From NCBI RefSeq assembly GCF_038433135.1, contig NZ_JBCDMV010000013.1, forward strand, positions 62,001 through 126,000: DNA of 64,000 nt, given 5' to 3'. The DNA comes from Luteococcus sp038433135 (GTDB lineage: Bacteria; Actinomycetota; Actinomycetes; Propionibacteriales; Propionibacteriaceae). The position numbers and the translations under genes are program-made. Below, one piece after another: positions 44,791 to 53,210 of this stretch (its first letter is position 1; each line of letters begins with the position of its first letter). A model generated the notes under the pieces. That model was not told where the DNA came from. It did no database searches and worked only from the letters and a program-made list of their open reading frames with translations.

Positions 44791-44806
44791 CGTTCCACGT
44801 GGAACG
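44791..44806. promoter_or_regulatory. parS-like site 4, upstream of recF
   Basis: CGTTCCACGTGGAACG, fully palindromic and sharing the NNTTCCACGTGRAANN core of parS. It is about 15 kb from the parAB cluster on the other side of oriC. Confidence 0.7.
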
Positions 44807-44853
44807 ATCTTGGTCGGTCCGCGTCCCCGGTTCCGCCGAGTAGATTGGAGCCC

Positions 44854-46185
44854 ATGTTCGTCCACCACCTGAACCTGATCGACTGGCGCTGCTATGGCAC
44901 CGCCGACGTCGAGCTCGGGCCTGGGGTGACGATCTTCGTCGGGCAGAACGGGCAGGGCAAGACCAACCTCGTCGAGGCCGTCGAATACCTGTCCAGCATG
45001 GGATCCCACCGTGTCAGCTCCGAGGCGCCCCTGGTGAAGGCGGGCCAGCCGCAGGCCATCCTCCGCGGCCGGGTGCAGGCCGCCAGTGACGACCCGCGCC
45101 AGCTGTTGCTGGAGATCGAGGTGAACCCGGGCAAGGCCAACCGCGCCCGGATCAACCGCAATGCCCTGCCGCGCGCCCGGGAGATCTGCGGGGTGCTGCG
45201 CACCGTCGTCTTCTCCCCCGAAGACCTGGCGATCGTCAAGGGCGACCCCAGTGATCGCCGCGGCTTCCTGGACCAACTGGTGATCACCCGCTGGCCGCGG
45301 ATGGCCGGTGTGAAGGCCGACTATGACAAGGCCCTCAAGCAGCGCAACACCCTGCTCAAGTCCTTGGCCGGGCGGGGCGGTCGGGTAGACGAGTACGCCG
45401 AATCCACCTTGGAGGTCTGGGACGAACAACTGGCCCGGATCGGCAGCGAACTGCTGCACGCCCGGCTGGACACCCTGACCGACCTGATGCCCTTTGTCAG
45501 TGAGGCCTACGAGTCCATCGCCCCCACCAACAATGTGGCGCGGGCGGTCTACAAGACCACACTTGATCTTGTTCCCGGCGTCGCCGAGGAGCCCGGCCGG
45601 GAGCTGCTGGAGCGTCGCCTGCTGCAGGCCATGCAGGACCGTCGCCGGGAAGAGATGGCCCGCGGGGTCAGCCTGGTGGGACCGCACCGCGACGACCTCA
45701 CCTTGTTCATCGGTGAGCTGCCGGCCAAGGGCTATGCCAGCCACGGCGAGTGCTGGAGCCTGGCGCTGGCGCTGCGGCTGGGCGGTTTCCAGCTGTTGCG
45801 CTCCGATGGGATCGAGCCGGTGCTGGTGCTGGACGACGTCTTCGCGGAGCTGGACTCCACCCGTCGGCTCCGGCTGGCCGAACACGTCCGCGACGCCGAG
45901 CAGGTGCTGGTCACTGCCGCCGTCCCCACCGACGTGCCGGAGCTGCTCACCCAGGACGACCGGGGTGAGCCCACCGGGCGTCGTTACCGGGTGTTGGCAG
46001 GCACCGTCGTGCCCGCCGGTGTGGACGGCGAGCCGTTGTCCACAGCTGAGACGCCGCTTGTCCACACTCTGGAAAGTGCATCTGACAAGGGCTTTGACGA
46101 TGTGAAAGAGCTCACTCCACAGCCTGTGGACAACTCTGTGGATGGACCGGTGGATGACGAGGACCGGCTTGGGGAGAACTCGTGA
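44854..46185 (+). CDS. recF: DNA replication and repair protein RecF
   Basis: 443-residue SMC-like ATPase of gap repair. Opening FVHHLNLIDWRCYGTADVEL, Walker A VGQNGQGKTNLVEAVEYL (about 30-47), VSLVGPHRDDL signature, and Walker B VLVLDDVFAELDSTRR. ATG 44854 has TTGGAG upstream. The last 50-55 residues, acidic and low-complexity (STAETPLVHTLESASDKG and on), exceed the usual length of about 375-400; their DNA carries three perfect DnaA boxes. Its stop overlaps the dciA start. Confidence 0.95.
   Translation: MFVHHLNLIDWRCYGTADVELGPGVTIFVGQNGQGKTNLVEAVEYLSSMGSHRVSSEAPLVKAGQPQAILRGRVQAASDDPRQLLLEIEVNPGKANRARINRNALPRAREICGVLRTVVFSPEDLAIVKGDPSDRRGFLDQLVITRWPRMAGVKADYDKALKQRNTLLKSLAGRGGRVDEYAESTLEVWDEQLARIGSELLHARLDTLTDLMPFVSEAYESIAPTNNVARAVYKTTLDLVPGVAEEPGRELLERRLLQAMQDRRREEMARGVSLVGPHRDDLTLFIGELPAKGYASHGECWSLALALRLGGFQLLRSDGIEPVLVLDDVFAELDSTRRLRLAEHVRDAEQVLVTAAVPTDVPELLTQDDRGEPTGRRYRVLAGTVVPAGVDGEPLSTAETPLVHTLESASDKGFDDVKELTPQPVDNSVDGPVDDEDRLGENS
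46036..46133. promoter_or_regulatory. DnaA-box cluster inside the 3' end of recF
   Basis: Perfect TTGTCCACA boxes at 46036-46044 and 46058-46066, plus TGTGGACAA (reverse box) at 46125-46133. Near boxes flank them: TGTGGACGG (46020) and TGTGGATGG (46138). Three exact 9-mers within 98 bases is far above chance for this composition. Likely a DnaA-titrating or origin-helper cluster. Confidence 0.65.
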
Positions 46186-46769
46186 GCGAACCCGCCAATC
46201 CCGACTGGGAACAGGATTCCCCGTCCACAGCCAGCGACGAGGATCGGGAGATCCTGGCCCGGCACGACCCGCTCGGCGTCGACCTCGCCACCCAGATTGC
46301 CCAGGGCACCAAGAGCCTGCTGCCGCCCCCACGCGGCGTGCGCAAGACCATGCGGCAGAGCAGGCGACGCTGGGTGGAGCCCGGCACCCGCTCCGGCTCC
46401 GGCCCCGATGCCCGTGACCCGCAACCCCTGGGCGCCGCACTGGGCCGGGTGATCGAGGAGCGCGGCTGGCAGCGCGAGGTGAACCTGCGCCACCTGCTGG
46501 ACCGCTGGGAGGCGCTGGTGGGCCAGACCAATGCCGCCCACTCCCACCCCGAGGGCTACACCGACACCGTGCTGACGGTGCGCTGCGACTCCACCGTCTG
46601 GGCCACCAGCCTGCGCTCCCTGGCTCCCAGCCTGGTGGCGCAGCTCAACCGGCAGCTGGGCCAGGGCACCGTCACCCGCATCACCGTGCTGGGCCCCACC
46701 GCCCCCAGCTGGAAGCACGGCCCGCGCAGCGTCCGCGACGGCCGCGGCCCCCGCGACACCTACGGCTGA
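46182..46769 (+). CDS. dciA: DciA-like protein (DUF721)
   Basis: 195-residue protein whose second half is a DUF721 domain: LGAALGRVIEERGWQREVNL, HLLDRWEALVGQTNAAHSHP and the basic end. DUF721 proteins next to recF are DciA, the ancestral loader of the DnaB helicase. GTG start overlaps the recF stop (GTGA). A 60-residue polar N-terminus precedes the domain. Confidence 0.85.
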   Translation: MSEPANPDWEQDSPSTASDEDREILARHDPLGVDLATQIAQGTKSLLPPPRGVRKTMRQSRRRWVEPGTRSGSGPDARDPQPLGAALGRVIEERGWQREVNLRHLLDRWEALVGQTNAAHSHPEGYTDTVLTVRCDSTVWATSLRSLAPSLVAQLNRQLGQGTVTRITVLGPTAPSWKHGPRSVRDGRGPRDTYG

Positions 46770-47303
46770 GCCGACCCTGGCGCCGGGATGGGCTCACGGC
46801 GTGATGCGAGCGTTACGCACCGGGGTCTTGGTGTTGCGTTCAGCGACGGTGGGTTGCGCGTAGGTCGCGAGCAACGTCACGCCGCCAGCGCGAGCCGATG
46901 ACGTTGGTGACGCAGGGTGCCCAGGAGGTCACGTCGCGCCGACCATGGTTGGGTGCGCCGGCTGGGGCTCCTGGCGCCGGGATTGTCGGGCGCGGGGTGC
47001 CTCCGTCCGCGCAGCCTACGGGAAGTGGCGCGGGGTGCCGGAGCCGGCGCGCGGCGTACGATTTTCGCGGCACAGGAGCATCTGCGGGCCTCCGGGGCGC
47101 TGGGGGCCTAGGCGGACCTGCCGCCAGTGCCTGCAAGGTGGCGCCTAGAGCCGCTCAGCGGCACTCCCGGGCCGTGTTGGGCTCCCCAAATGTGGTATAT
47201 CGACGGATTCGGCTAGAATTTCGGAGTTGGATCCGTACCGTCGCGCCGGAACCCTACCGGGCGGTCGGTGGAGGTCGCCCCCTTGGGAACAGGAGCATGC
47301 CCG
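46770..47303. other. dciA-gyrB intergenic region with degenerate repeats
   Basis: About 530 bases without a credible gene. Bases 46922-47053 share stretches with 58997-59107, including TGTCGGGCGCGGGGTGC (46984-47000) and GGCGCGGGGTGCCGGAG (47027-47043). A -10-like TAGAAT at 47212-47217 may belong to the gyrB promoter, leaving a leader of about 85 bases. Confidence 0.5.
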
Positions 47304-49343
47304 GTGAGTGAAAGCACCAGTCAGGACGTTACCGTCGATGACAATGATGCAGGACGTCTGGAAGGTCTGATCGACGCCGGTGACACCTCGGTGGCCGCTG
47401 GCAGCTACGACGCCGGGCAGATCCAGGTGCTGGAGGGGCTTGAGGCCGTCCGCAAGCGCCCCGGCATGTACATCGGTTCCACCGGTGAGCGCGGCCTGCA
47501 CCACCTGGTCTATGAGATCGTCGACAACTCCGTCGACGAGGCGCTGGCCGGCTACGGCGACAAGATCGAGGTCTGCATCCTGCCCGACGGCGGGATCTCG
47601 GTGGCCGACCACGGCCGTGGCTTCCCGGTCAAGATGCATCCCACGCACGGCCTGCCCGCGGTCACCGTCGCGTTGACCGTGCTGCACGCCGGCGGCAAGT
47701 TCGGCGACGGCGGCTACAAGGTCTCCGGCGGTCTGCACGGCGTCGGCTCGTCGGTGGTGAACGCCCTGTCCAGCAAGTTCACCGTCGAGGTCTGGCGCGA
47801 CGGCTACCGCTGGGAGCAGACCTTCACCCTGGGCGATCCGGACTTTGACCTGCGCCAGTGTGAGGAGACCGAGGAGACCGGCACCAAGGTCACCTTCTAC
47901 GCCAGCAAGGACATCTTCGAGACCACCAACTACTCCTACGAGACCCTGGCCACCCGCTTCCGGGAGATGGCCTTCCTGAACAAGGGCCTGGAGATCTCCA
48001 TCACCGACGAGCGGCCCGACCACGTCGACGACGAGGGCAAGCCCAACACGGATTCCTTCCGCTACGACGACGGTCTGGTGGACTATGTGAAATTCATCAA
48101 CGGCACCCGCGAGCCCATCCACCCCAGCGTGATCAATGTCGAGGCCCACATGCCCGATGCCGGGATGGGCGTGGAGGTGGCGCTGCAGTGGAACACCTCC
48201 TACACCTCCAGCGTCCACACCTTCGCCAACACCATCAACACCATCGAGGGTGGCACCCACGAGGAGGGCTTCCGCGCCGCGCTGACCAACACGGTCAACA
48301 AGTGGGGCGAGGCCTGGGGCATGATCAAGAAGCGCGAGGACCGCGTCTCCGGCGACGACATCCGCGAGGGCCTGACCGCGATCATCTCGATCATGCTCTC
48401 CGAGCCGCAGTTCGAGGGCCAGACAAAGACCAAGCTGGGCAATACCGAGGCCCGCAGCTTCGTGCAGCGTGTTGTCAACGACAAGCTGGGCGACTGGTTC
48501 GAGCGCAATCCCGCCGAGGGCAAGGACATCGTCCGCAAGTCCCAGGCCGCGGCCCAGGCCCGGATCGCTGCCCGCAAGGCCCGCGACATGGCCCGCAACC
48601 GCAAGGGCCTGCTGGGCGGCGGCGGCCTGCCCGGCAAGCTGGCCGACTGCTCCAGCAACAAGCCGGAGGAGTGCGAGGTCTTCATCGTCGAGGGTGACTC
48701 CGCCGGTGGCTCCGCCAAGGGTGGCCGTGACCCGCGCACCCAGGCCATCCTCCCGATCCGCGGCAAGATCCTGAACGTGGAGAAGGCCCGGCTGGACAAG
48801 ATCCTGCAGAACAAGGAGGTCGAGGCCATCATCAACGCCCTGGGCACCGGCGTTCACGAGGACTTCGACATCGACAAGTTGCGCTACCACAAGATCGTGC
48901 TGATGGCCGACGCCGACGTTGACGGCGCCCACATCCGCACCCTGCTGCTCACCCTGCTCTTCCGCTTCATGCCGAAGCTGATCGAACAGGGCAAGGTCTA
49001 CCTGGCCCAGCCGCCCCTGTTCCGCCTGCGCTGGACCAATGCCCCGCACGAGCTGGCCTACAACGACGCCGAGCGCGATGCCCTGCGCGACGAGGGCATC
49101 AAGTCCGGCAAGAAGCTGCCGAACGTCAACCCGATCCAGCGCTACAAGGGCTTGGGCGAGATGAATGCGCAGGACCTGTGGGACACCACGATGGACCCCG
49201 ACGGGCGGATCCTGCTGCAGGTCACCCTGGCCGATGCCGCGATGGCCGACCAGATGTTCTCTGTCCTGATGGGTGAGGACGTGGAACAGCGCCGCACCTT
49301 CATCCAGCGCAATGCCAAGGACGTGAGGTTCTTGGACATCTAG
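47304..49343 (+). CDS. gyrB: DNA gyrase subunit B
   Basis: 679-residue ATPase subunit of gyrase. GHKL ATP site with YEIVDNSVDEALAGYGD, DHGRGFPVKMHP and HAGGKFGDGGYKVSGGLHGV; TOPRIM with FIVEGDSAGGSAKGGRDPRT and VLMADADVDGAHIRTLLL; C-terminal IQRYKGLGEMNAQDLWDTTM. The GTG at 47304 follows AGGAG by 8 bases; an in-frame start at 47268 lies upstream of that site. A 195-base gap with a large inverted repeat separates it from gyrA. Confidence 0.97.
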   Translation: MSESTSQDVTVDDNDAGRLEGLIDAGDTSVAAGSYDAGQIQVLEGLEAVRKRPGMYIGSTGERGLHHLVYEIVDNSVDEALAGYGDKIEVCILPDGGISVADHGRGFPVKMHPTHGLPAVTVALTVLHAGGKFGDGGYKVSGGLHGVGSSVVNALSSKFTVEVWRDGYRWEQTFTLGDPDFDLRQCEETEETGTKVTFYASKDIFETTNYSYETLATRFREMAFLNKGLEISITDERPDHVDDEGKPNTDSFRYDDGLVDYVKFINGTREPIHPSVINVEAHMPDAGMGVEVALQWNTSYTSSVHTFANTINTIEGGTHEEGFRAALTNTVNKWGEAWGMIKKREDRVSGDDIREGLTAIISIMLSEPQFEGQTKTKLGNTEARSFVQRVVNDKLGDWFERNPAEGKDIVRKSQAAAQARIAARKARDMARNRKGLLGGGGLPGKLADCSSNKPEECEVFIVEGDSAGGSAKGGRDPRTQAILPIRGKILNVEKARLDKILQNKEVEAIINALGTGVHEDFDIDKLRYHKIVLMADADVDGAHIRTLLLTLLFRFMPKLIEQGKVYLAQPPLFRLRWTNAPHELAYNDAERDALRDEGIKSGKKLPNVNPIQRYKGLGEMNAQDLWDTTMDPDGRILLQVTLADAAMADQMFSVLMGEDVEQRRTFIQRNAKDVRFLDI

Positions 49344-49353
49344 GTCGGCAAGG

Positions 49354-49463
49354 GGAGGTCAGCTGCCGGGCTACCCGCCCGGGCCAACCGCCCCTCGCTC
49401 GTTCCTCGCTCGGGGGGCCAGGCCCATCCACGGCCCGGGCGGGTACCCGGACACCTGACCTCC
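49354..49463. repeat. Large imperfect inverted repeat between gyrB and gyrA
   Basis: Arms of 32 bases at 49354-49385 and 49432-49463 match in 28 positions, with 14 uninterrupted GC-rich pairs nearest the loop (TACCCGCCCGGGCC). The 46-base loop contains its own CCCC/GGGG stem (49391-49416 area). It lies directly after the gyrB stop, so it could end or attenuate transcription, or form a supercoiling-sensitive cruciform. Confidence 0.7.
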
Positions 49464-49538
49464 TACCGCGGCGATGATCCAAGGATTGTGGCCGGCACAT
49501 GAACTTCACGCAGTACACGATGACAAGGGAAAACACAG

Positions 49539-52325
49539 ATGAGTGAGACCCCGCAGGGCCCCCAGGGCAGCGACGAGCAGGCCAACTCCGAGGATCTTTC
49601 CCCGGTGGAGGAGATCATGGCCGACGATGACTCGTCGCAGCCCAAGGAGACCGTCTCCACCGTCGACGAGATCGACGCGCCGGAGCACGGCCGCACCGAG
49701 CCGATCGACCTGAACGACGAGATCCAGAAGTCCTATCTGGACTATGCGATGAGTGTGATCGTCGGTCGCGCCCTGCCGGACGTGCGCGATGGGCTCAAGC
49801 CGGTGCATCGTCGCGTCCTCTACGCCATGTACGACGGCGGCTACCGCCCCGACCGTGGTTGGAACAAGTGCTCCCGCATCGTCGGCGAGGTGATGGGCAA
49901 GTACCACCCGCACGGCGACTCCGCCATCTACGACACCATGGTGCGCCTGGCCCAGCCGTGGGTGATGCGCGCGCCGCTGATCAACGGCCAGGGCAACTTC
50001 GGTTCCCCGGGCAATGACCCCGCCGCCGCCATGCGGTACACCGAGTGCAAGATGGCACCGATGGCGATGGAGATGGTCCGCGAGATCGACCAGGACACCG
50101 TCGACTTCCGGCCCAACTACGACAACCGGGAGATGGAGCCGTCGGTGCTGCCGGCCCGCTTCCCGAACCTCTTGGTCAACGGCTCCACGGGTATCGCCGT
50201 CGGCATGGCCACCAACATCCCCACCCACAACCTGCGCGAGGTCACCGAGGCCGTGCAGTGGAGCCTGGAGCACCCGGAGGCCAGTGACGAGGAGCTGCTC
50301 GAGGCGGCGATGGGCTTCGTCAAGGGCCCCGACTTCCCGTTGGGCGCCACCATCGTCGGCCGCGACGGGATCGAGCAGGCCTACCGCACGGGCCGCGGCT
50401 CGGTCACGATGCGCGCCGTGGTGGACATCGAGGAGGACAAGAACGGCCGCACCATGCTGGTGGCCAAGGAATTGCCGTACATGTGCAATCCCGACAACCT
50501 GGCCTCCAAGATCGCCGAGCTGGTAAACGCCGGCAAGGTCAACGGCATCGCCGACATGCGCGACGAGACCTCCTCACGCGCCGGCCAGCGCCTGGTGATC
50601 ATCCTCAAGCGCGACGCCCAGCCCCGCGTCGTGCTGAACAACCTGTACAAGCACACCCAGCTGCAGGACACCTTCGGCTGCAACATGCTTGCCCTGGTGG
50701 ATGACGTGCCGCGCACCCTGCGGCTGGATCAGTTCATCAGCTACTGGGTGAAGCACCAGATCGAGGTCATCCGACGTCGGACCGCCTTCCAGCTCAATGA
50801 GGCCGAGGAGCGGGCACACATCCTGCGTGGCCTGGTCAAGGCGCTGGACATGCTGGACGAGGTCATCGCACTGATTCGTCGCTCCCGCACCACCGAGGAG
50901 GCCCGCGACGGCCTGATGGCGCTGCTGGACATCGATGAGAAGCAGGCCACCGCCATCCTGGACATGCAGTTGCGGCGCCTGGCCGCGCTGGAGCGGCAGA
51001 AGATCGTCGACCGGCTGGCCGAGATCGAGCACTTGATCGAGGATCTGAAGGACATCCTGGCAAACGAGATGCGCCAGCGGAAGATCATCGGTGACGAGCT
51101 GCAGGAGATCACCGACAAGTACGGTGACGAGCGTCGCACCAAGATCATCGCCGCCGACGGCGACTTCTCCGACGAGGACTTCATCCCCGACGAGGACATC
51201 GTCGTCACCATCACGCACGGCGGCTACGCCAAGCGCACCAAGACCGAGGCCTACCGGGTTCAGAAGCGCGGTGGCAAGGGCGTCAAGGGTGCCAACCTGC
51301 GCACTGACGACGAGGTGCAGCACCTGTTCGCCACCACGGCGCACCACTGGGTGCTCTTCTTCACCAACATGGGCCGGGTCTACCGGATCAAGGCCTGGCA
51401 GTTGCCCGAGGGCGGTCGCGATGCCAAGGGCGGCCACGTCGCGGGCCTGCTGAGCTTCCTGCCCGACGAGAAGATCGCCCAGGTGCTCACCCTGCGATCC
51501 TATGAGGACGCCGACTACCTGTTGCTGGCCACCAAGAAGGGCTTGGTCAAGAAGACCGCGCTGGCGCAGTACGACTCCCCGCGCCAGGCGGGCGTGATCG
51601 CGATCAACTTCCGCGACGAGGACGACGAGCTGATCGGCGCGCAGCTGGTGAGCGAGGCCGACGACGTGCTGCTGGTCAGCCGCAAGGGTCAGGCGATCCG
51701 CTTCGGCGCCAATGACGAGCAGCTGCGCCCGATGGGCCGCGCCACCAGCGGCGTCACCGGCATGAAGTTCCGCGAGGACGATTCCCTGCTCAGCATGAGC
51801 ATCATCGACGCCGACATGCCCGAGGACGACCGCTTCGTCTTCACCGTCACCTCCGGCGGCTACGCCAAGCGCACCGCCGTCAGCGAGTACCGCCAGCAGG
51901 GCCGGGGCGGCCTGGGCATCAAGGCGATGAAGCTGGCCGACGACCGGGGCGACCTGGTGGGTGGCCTGGTGGTCAGCGAACATGACGAGGTGATCGCCAT
52001 CAAGCACTCCGGCCAGATCACCCGCTCCGCCGTCGCGGACGTGCCCGCCAAGGGCCGCGACACCATGGGCGTGAAGTTCGTCGGGGTGCGCGGTGAGGAC
52101 CACGTGGCCGTGATCGCGATCAACCCCGAGAGCCATGAGGACGAGGCCATCGAGGCGATCGCGGAGGCGGTTATGCCGGACGATATGCCCACAACTGACG
52201 AGTCGGCGCCCGCGCAGGCCGATTCCCCCGCTACCGTAGGGGAGCAGAATTCGGACGACGTGACCGATGCAGCTGTCTCGACAGACGATGTGACCGAGGA
52301 CAACCAGGAGGAATCCGGTGAGTGA
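49539..52325 (+). CDS. gyrA: DNA gyrase subunit A
   Basis: 928-residue breakage-reunion subunit. Catalytic Tyr in AAMRYTECKM, quinolone-resistance region HPHGDSAIYDTMVRLAQPW with Ser and Asp at the sensitive positions, and the GyrA box QKRGGKGVKG (about 575) opening the C-terminal beta-pinwheel. An extra acidic N-terminus (about 60 residues) and an acidic tail (after about 870) extend it beyond the usual length. ATG 49539 (MSETPQGPQG). Its stop overlaps the DUF3566 gene. Confidence 0.97.
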   Translation: MSETPQGPQGSDEQANSEDLSPVEEIMADDDSSQPKETVSTVDEIDAPEHGRTEPIDLNDEIQKSYLDYAMSVIVGRALPDVRDGLKPVHRRVLYAMYDGGYRPDRGWNKCSRIVGEVMGKYHPHGDSAIYDTMVRLAQPWVMRAPLINGQGNFGSPGNDPAAAMRYTECKMAPMAMEMVREIDQDTVDFRPNYDNREMEPSVLPARFPNLLVNGSTGIAVGMATNIPTHNLREVTEAVQWSLEHPEASDEELLEAAMGFVKGPDFPLGATIVGRDGIEQAYRTGRGSVTMRAVVDIEEDKNGRTMLVAKELPYMCNPDNLASKIAELVNAGKVNGIADMRDETSSRAGQRLVIILKRDAQPRVVLNNLYKHTQLQDTFGCNMLALVDDVPRTLRLDQFISYWVKHQIEVIRRRTAFQLNEAEERAHILRGLVKALDMLDEVIALIRRSRTTEEARDGLMALLDIDEKQATAILDMQLRRLAALERQKIVDRLAEIEHLIEDLKDILANEMRQRKIIGDELQEITDKYGDERRTKIIAADGDFSDEDFIPDEDIVVTITHGGYAKRTKTEAYRVQKRGGKGVKGANLRTDDEVQHLFATTAHHWVLFFTNMGRVYRIKAWQLPEGGRDAKGGHVAGLLSFLPDEKIAQVLTLRSYEDADYLLLATKKGLVKKTALAQYDSPRQAGVIAINFRDEDDELIGAQLVSEADDVLLVSRKGQAIRFGANDEQLRPMGRATSGVTGMKFREDDSLLSMSIIDADMPEDDRFVFTVTSGGYAKRTAVSEYRQQGRGGLGIKAMKLADDRGDLVGGLVVSEHDEVIAIKHSGQITRSAVADVPAKGRDTMGVKFVGVRGEDHVAVIAINPESHEDEAIEAIAEAVMPDDMPTTDESAPAQADSPATVGEQNSDDVTDAAVSTDDVTEDNQEESGE

Positions 52326-53019
52326 TCCGACCAGCGCCGCCAAGATCGGTGCCCAGGCGGCCCAGTCCGCCAAGGAGGCGAGCAGCGACGAGGTGACGGT
52401 CGTCGAAGCCGGAACGGCCGCGACCGCCGGCGCGACGGGCGAGTCGGCCTGGGTCAAGGCTCGCAAGAAGCTCACCGAGACCTCCTCCACCGTCGGCAAC
52501 AAGGTCACCGATCTGAAGGACCGCACCATGACCAAGGCTGCCGAGGTGACCGCCAGTGACAACACGGCCGAGCCCGCCAGCGTGCCCGGCACCAGCGGCG
52601 CGACCGCCTCGAGCGTGGACGGGGAACCCGGCGGCGCCGTGACCCGGCGCACCCGCAAGGCGCGGCTGCGGCTCTCCCGGCTGGATCCGTGGTCGGTGAT
52701 GAAGACCATGCTGATGTTCTCCATCGCGGGTGGCATCATCTTCTTCGTCGCCACTTGGGTGGTGTGGGGTGTGATCAATGCGTCGGGCGTCTTCGAGAGC
52801 GTCAACAAGGCCGTCACTGACCTGGTGGCCAGCCCGGGCAGCGACACCGCCTTCCGGCTGGAGGACTACGTCAACACCCACAAGGTGCTGGGCTTCGCCG
52901 CGCTGATCTCGGCGATCAATGTGATCCTGCTCACCGCACTGGCGACGCTGTTCAGCTTCCTCTACAACCTGGCCGCCACCGTGATCGGCGGCCTCGAGGT
53001 CACCCTCGCGGAGGACTGA
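52318..53019 (+). CDS. DUF3566 membrane protein
   Basis: 233 residues: a long polar N-terminus (1-115), then a domain with two membrane helices (TMLMFSIAGGIIFFVATWVVWGV; VLGFAALISAINVILLTALATL) and the motif RLSRLDPWSVMK. Same place and plan as mycobacterial Rv0007. The GTG start overlaps the gyrA stop by 8 bases. Function unknown; the family is near-universal after gyrA in actinobacteria and is thought to be envelope-linked. Confidence 0.85.
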   Translation: MSDPTSAAKIGAQAAQSAKEASSDEVTVVEAGTAATAGATGESAWVKARKKLTETSSTVGNKVTDLKDRTMTKAAEVTASDNTAEPASVPGTSGATASSVDGEPGGAVTRRTRKARLRLSRLDPWSVMKTMLMFSIAGGIIFFVATWVVWGVINASGVFESVNKAVTDLVASPGSDTAFRLEDYVNTHKVLGFAALISAINVILLTALATLFSFLYNLAATVIGGLEVTLAED

Positions 53020-53095
53020 CAGCCAAAGTTCACCCCCGATTTGTGCTCCGGCCATGGAGCACGATAAAGTCTCTCTTCGTTGCGAGAGCGACTCC

Positions 53096-53169
53096 GGGCC
53101 TATAGCTCAGTCGGTTAGAGCGCTGCCCTGATAAGGCAGAGGTCACTGGTTCAAGTCCAGTTAGGCCCA
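53096..53169 (+). tRNA. tRNA-Ile (GAT anticodon)
   Basis: Cloverleaf of 74 bases: acceptor GGGCCTA / TAGGCCC with A73, D-arm GCTC/GAGC, anticodon arm CTGCC-CTGATAA-GGCAG giving GAT, and T-arm with GGTTCAAGTCC. CCA is not encoded, so the CCA enzyme at 3882 is needed. The tRNA-Ile after gyrA and DUF3566 matches the actinobacterial layout. Confidence 0.97.
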
Positions 53170-53175
53170 CAGCAT

Positions 53176-53210
53176 TCCCCTTGGTCATTGGCCAAGGGGA
53201 TTTCTGTTTC
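53176..53210. terminator. Shared terminator for tRNA-Ile and glgX
   Basis: Arms TCCCCTTGG (53176-53184) and CCAAGGGGA (53192-53200), then TTTCTGTTTC. The loop (53185-53191) contains the stop codon of the convergent glgX. Confidence 0.8.
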
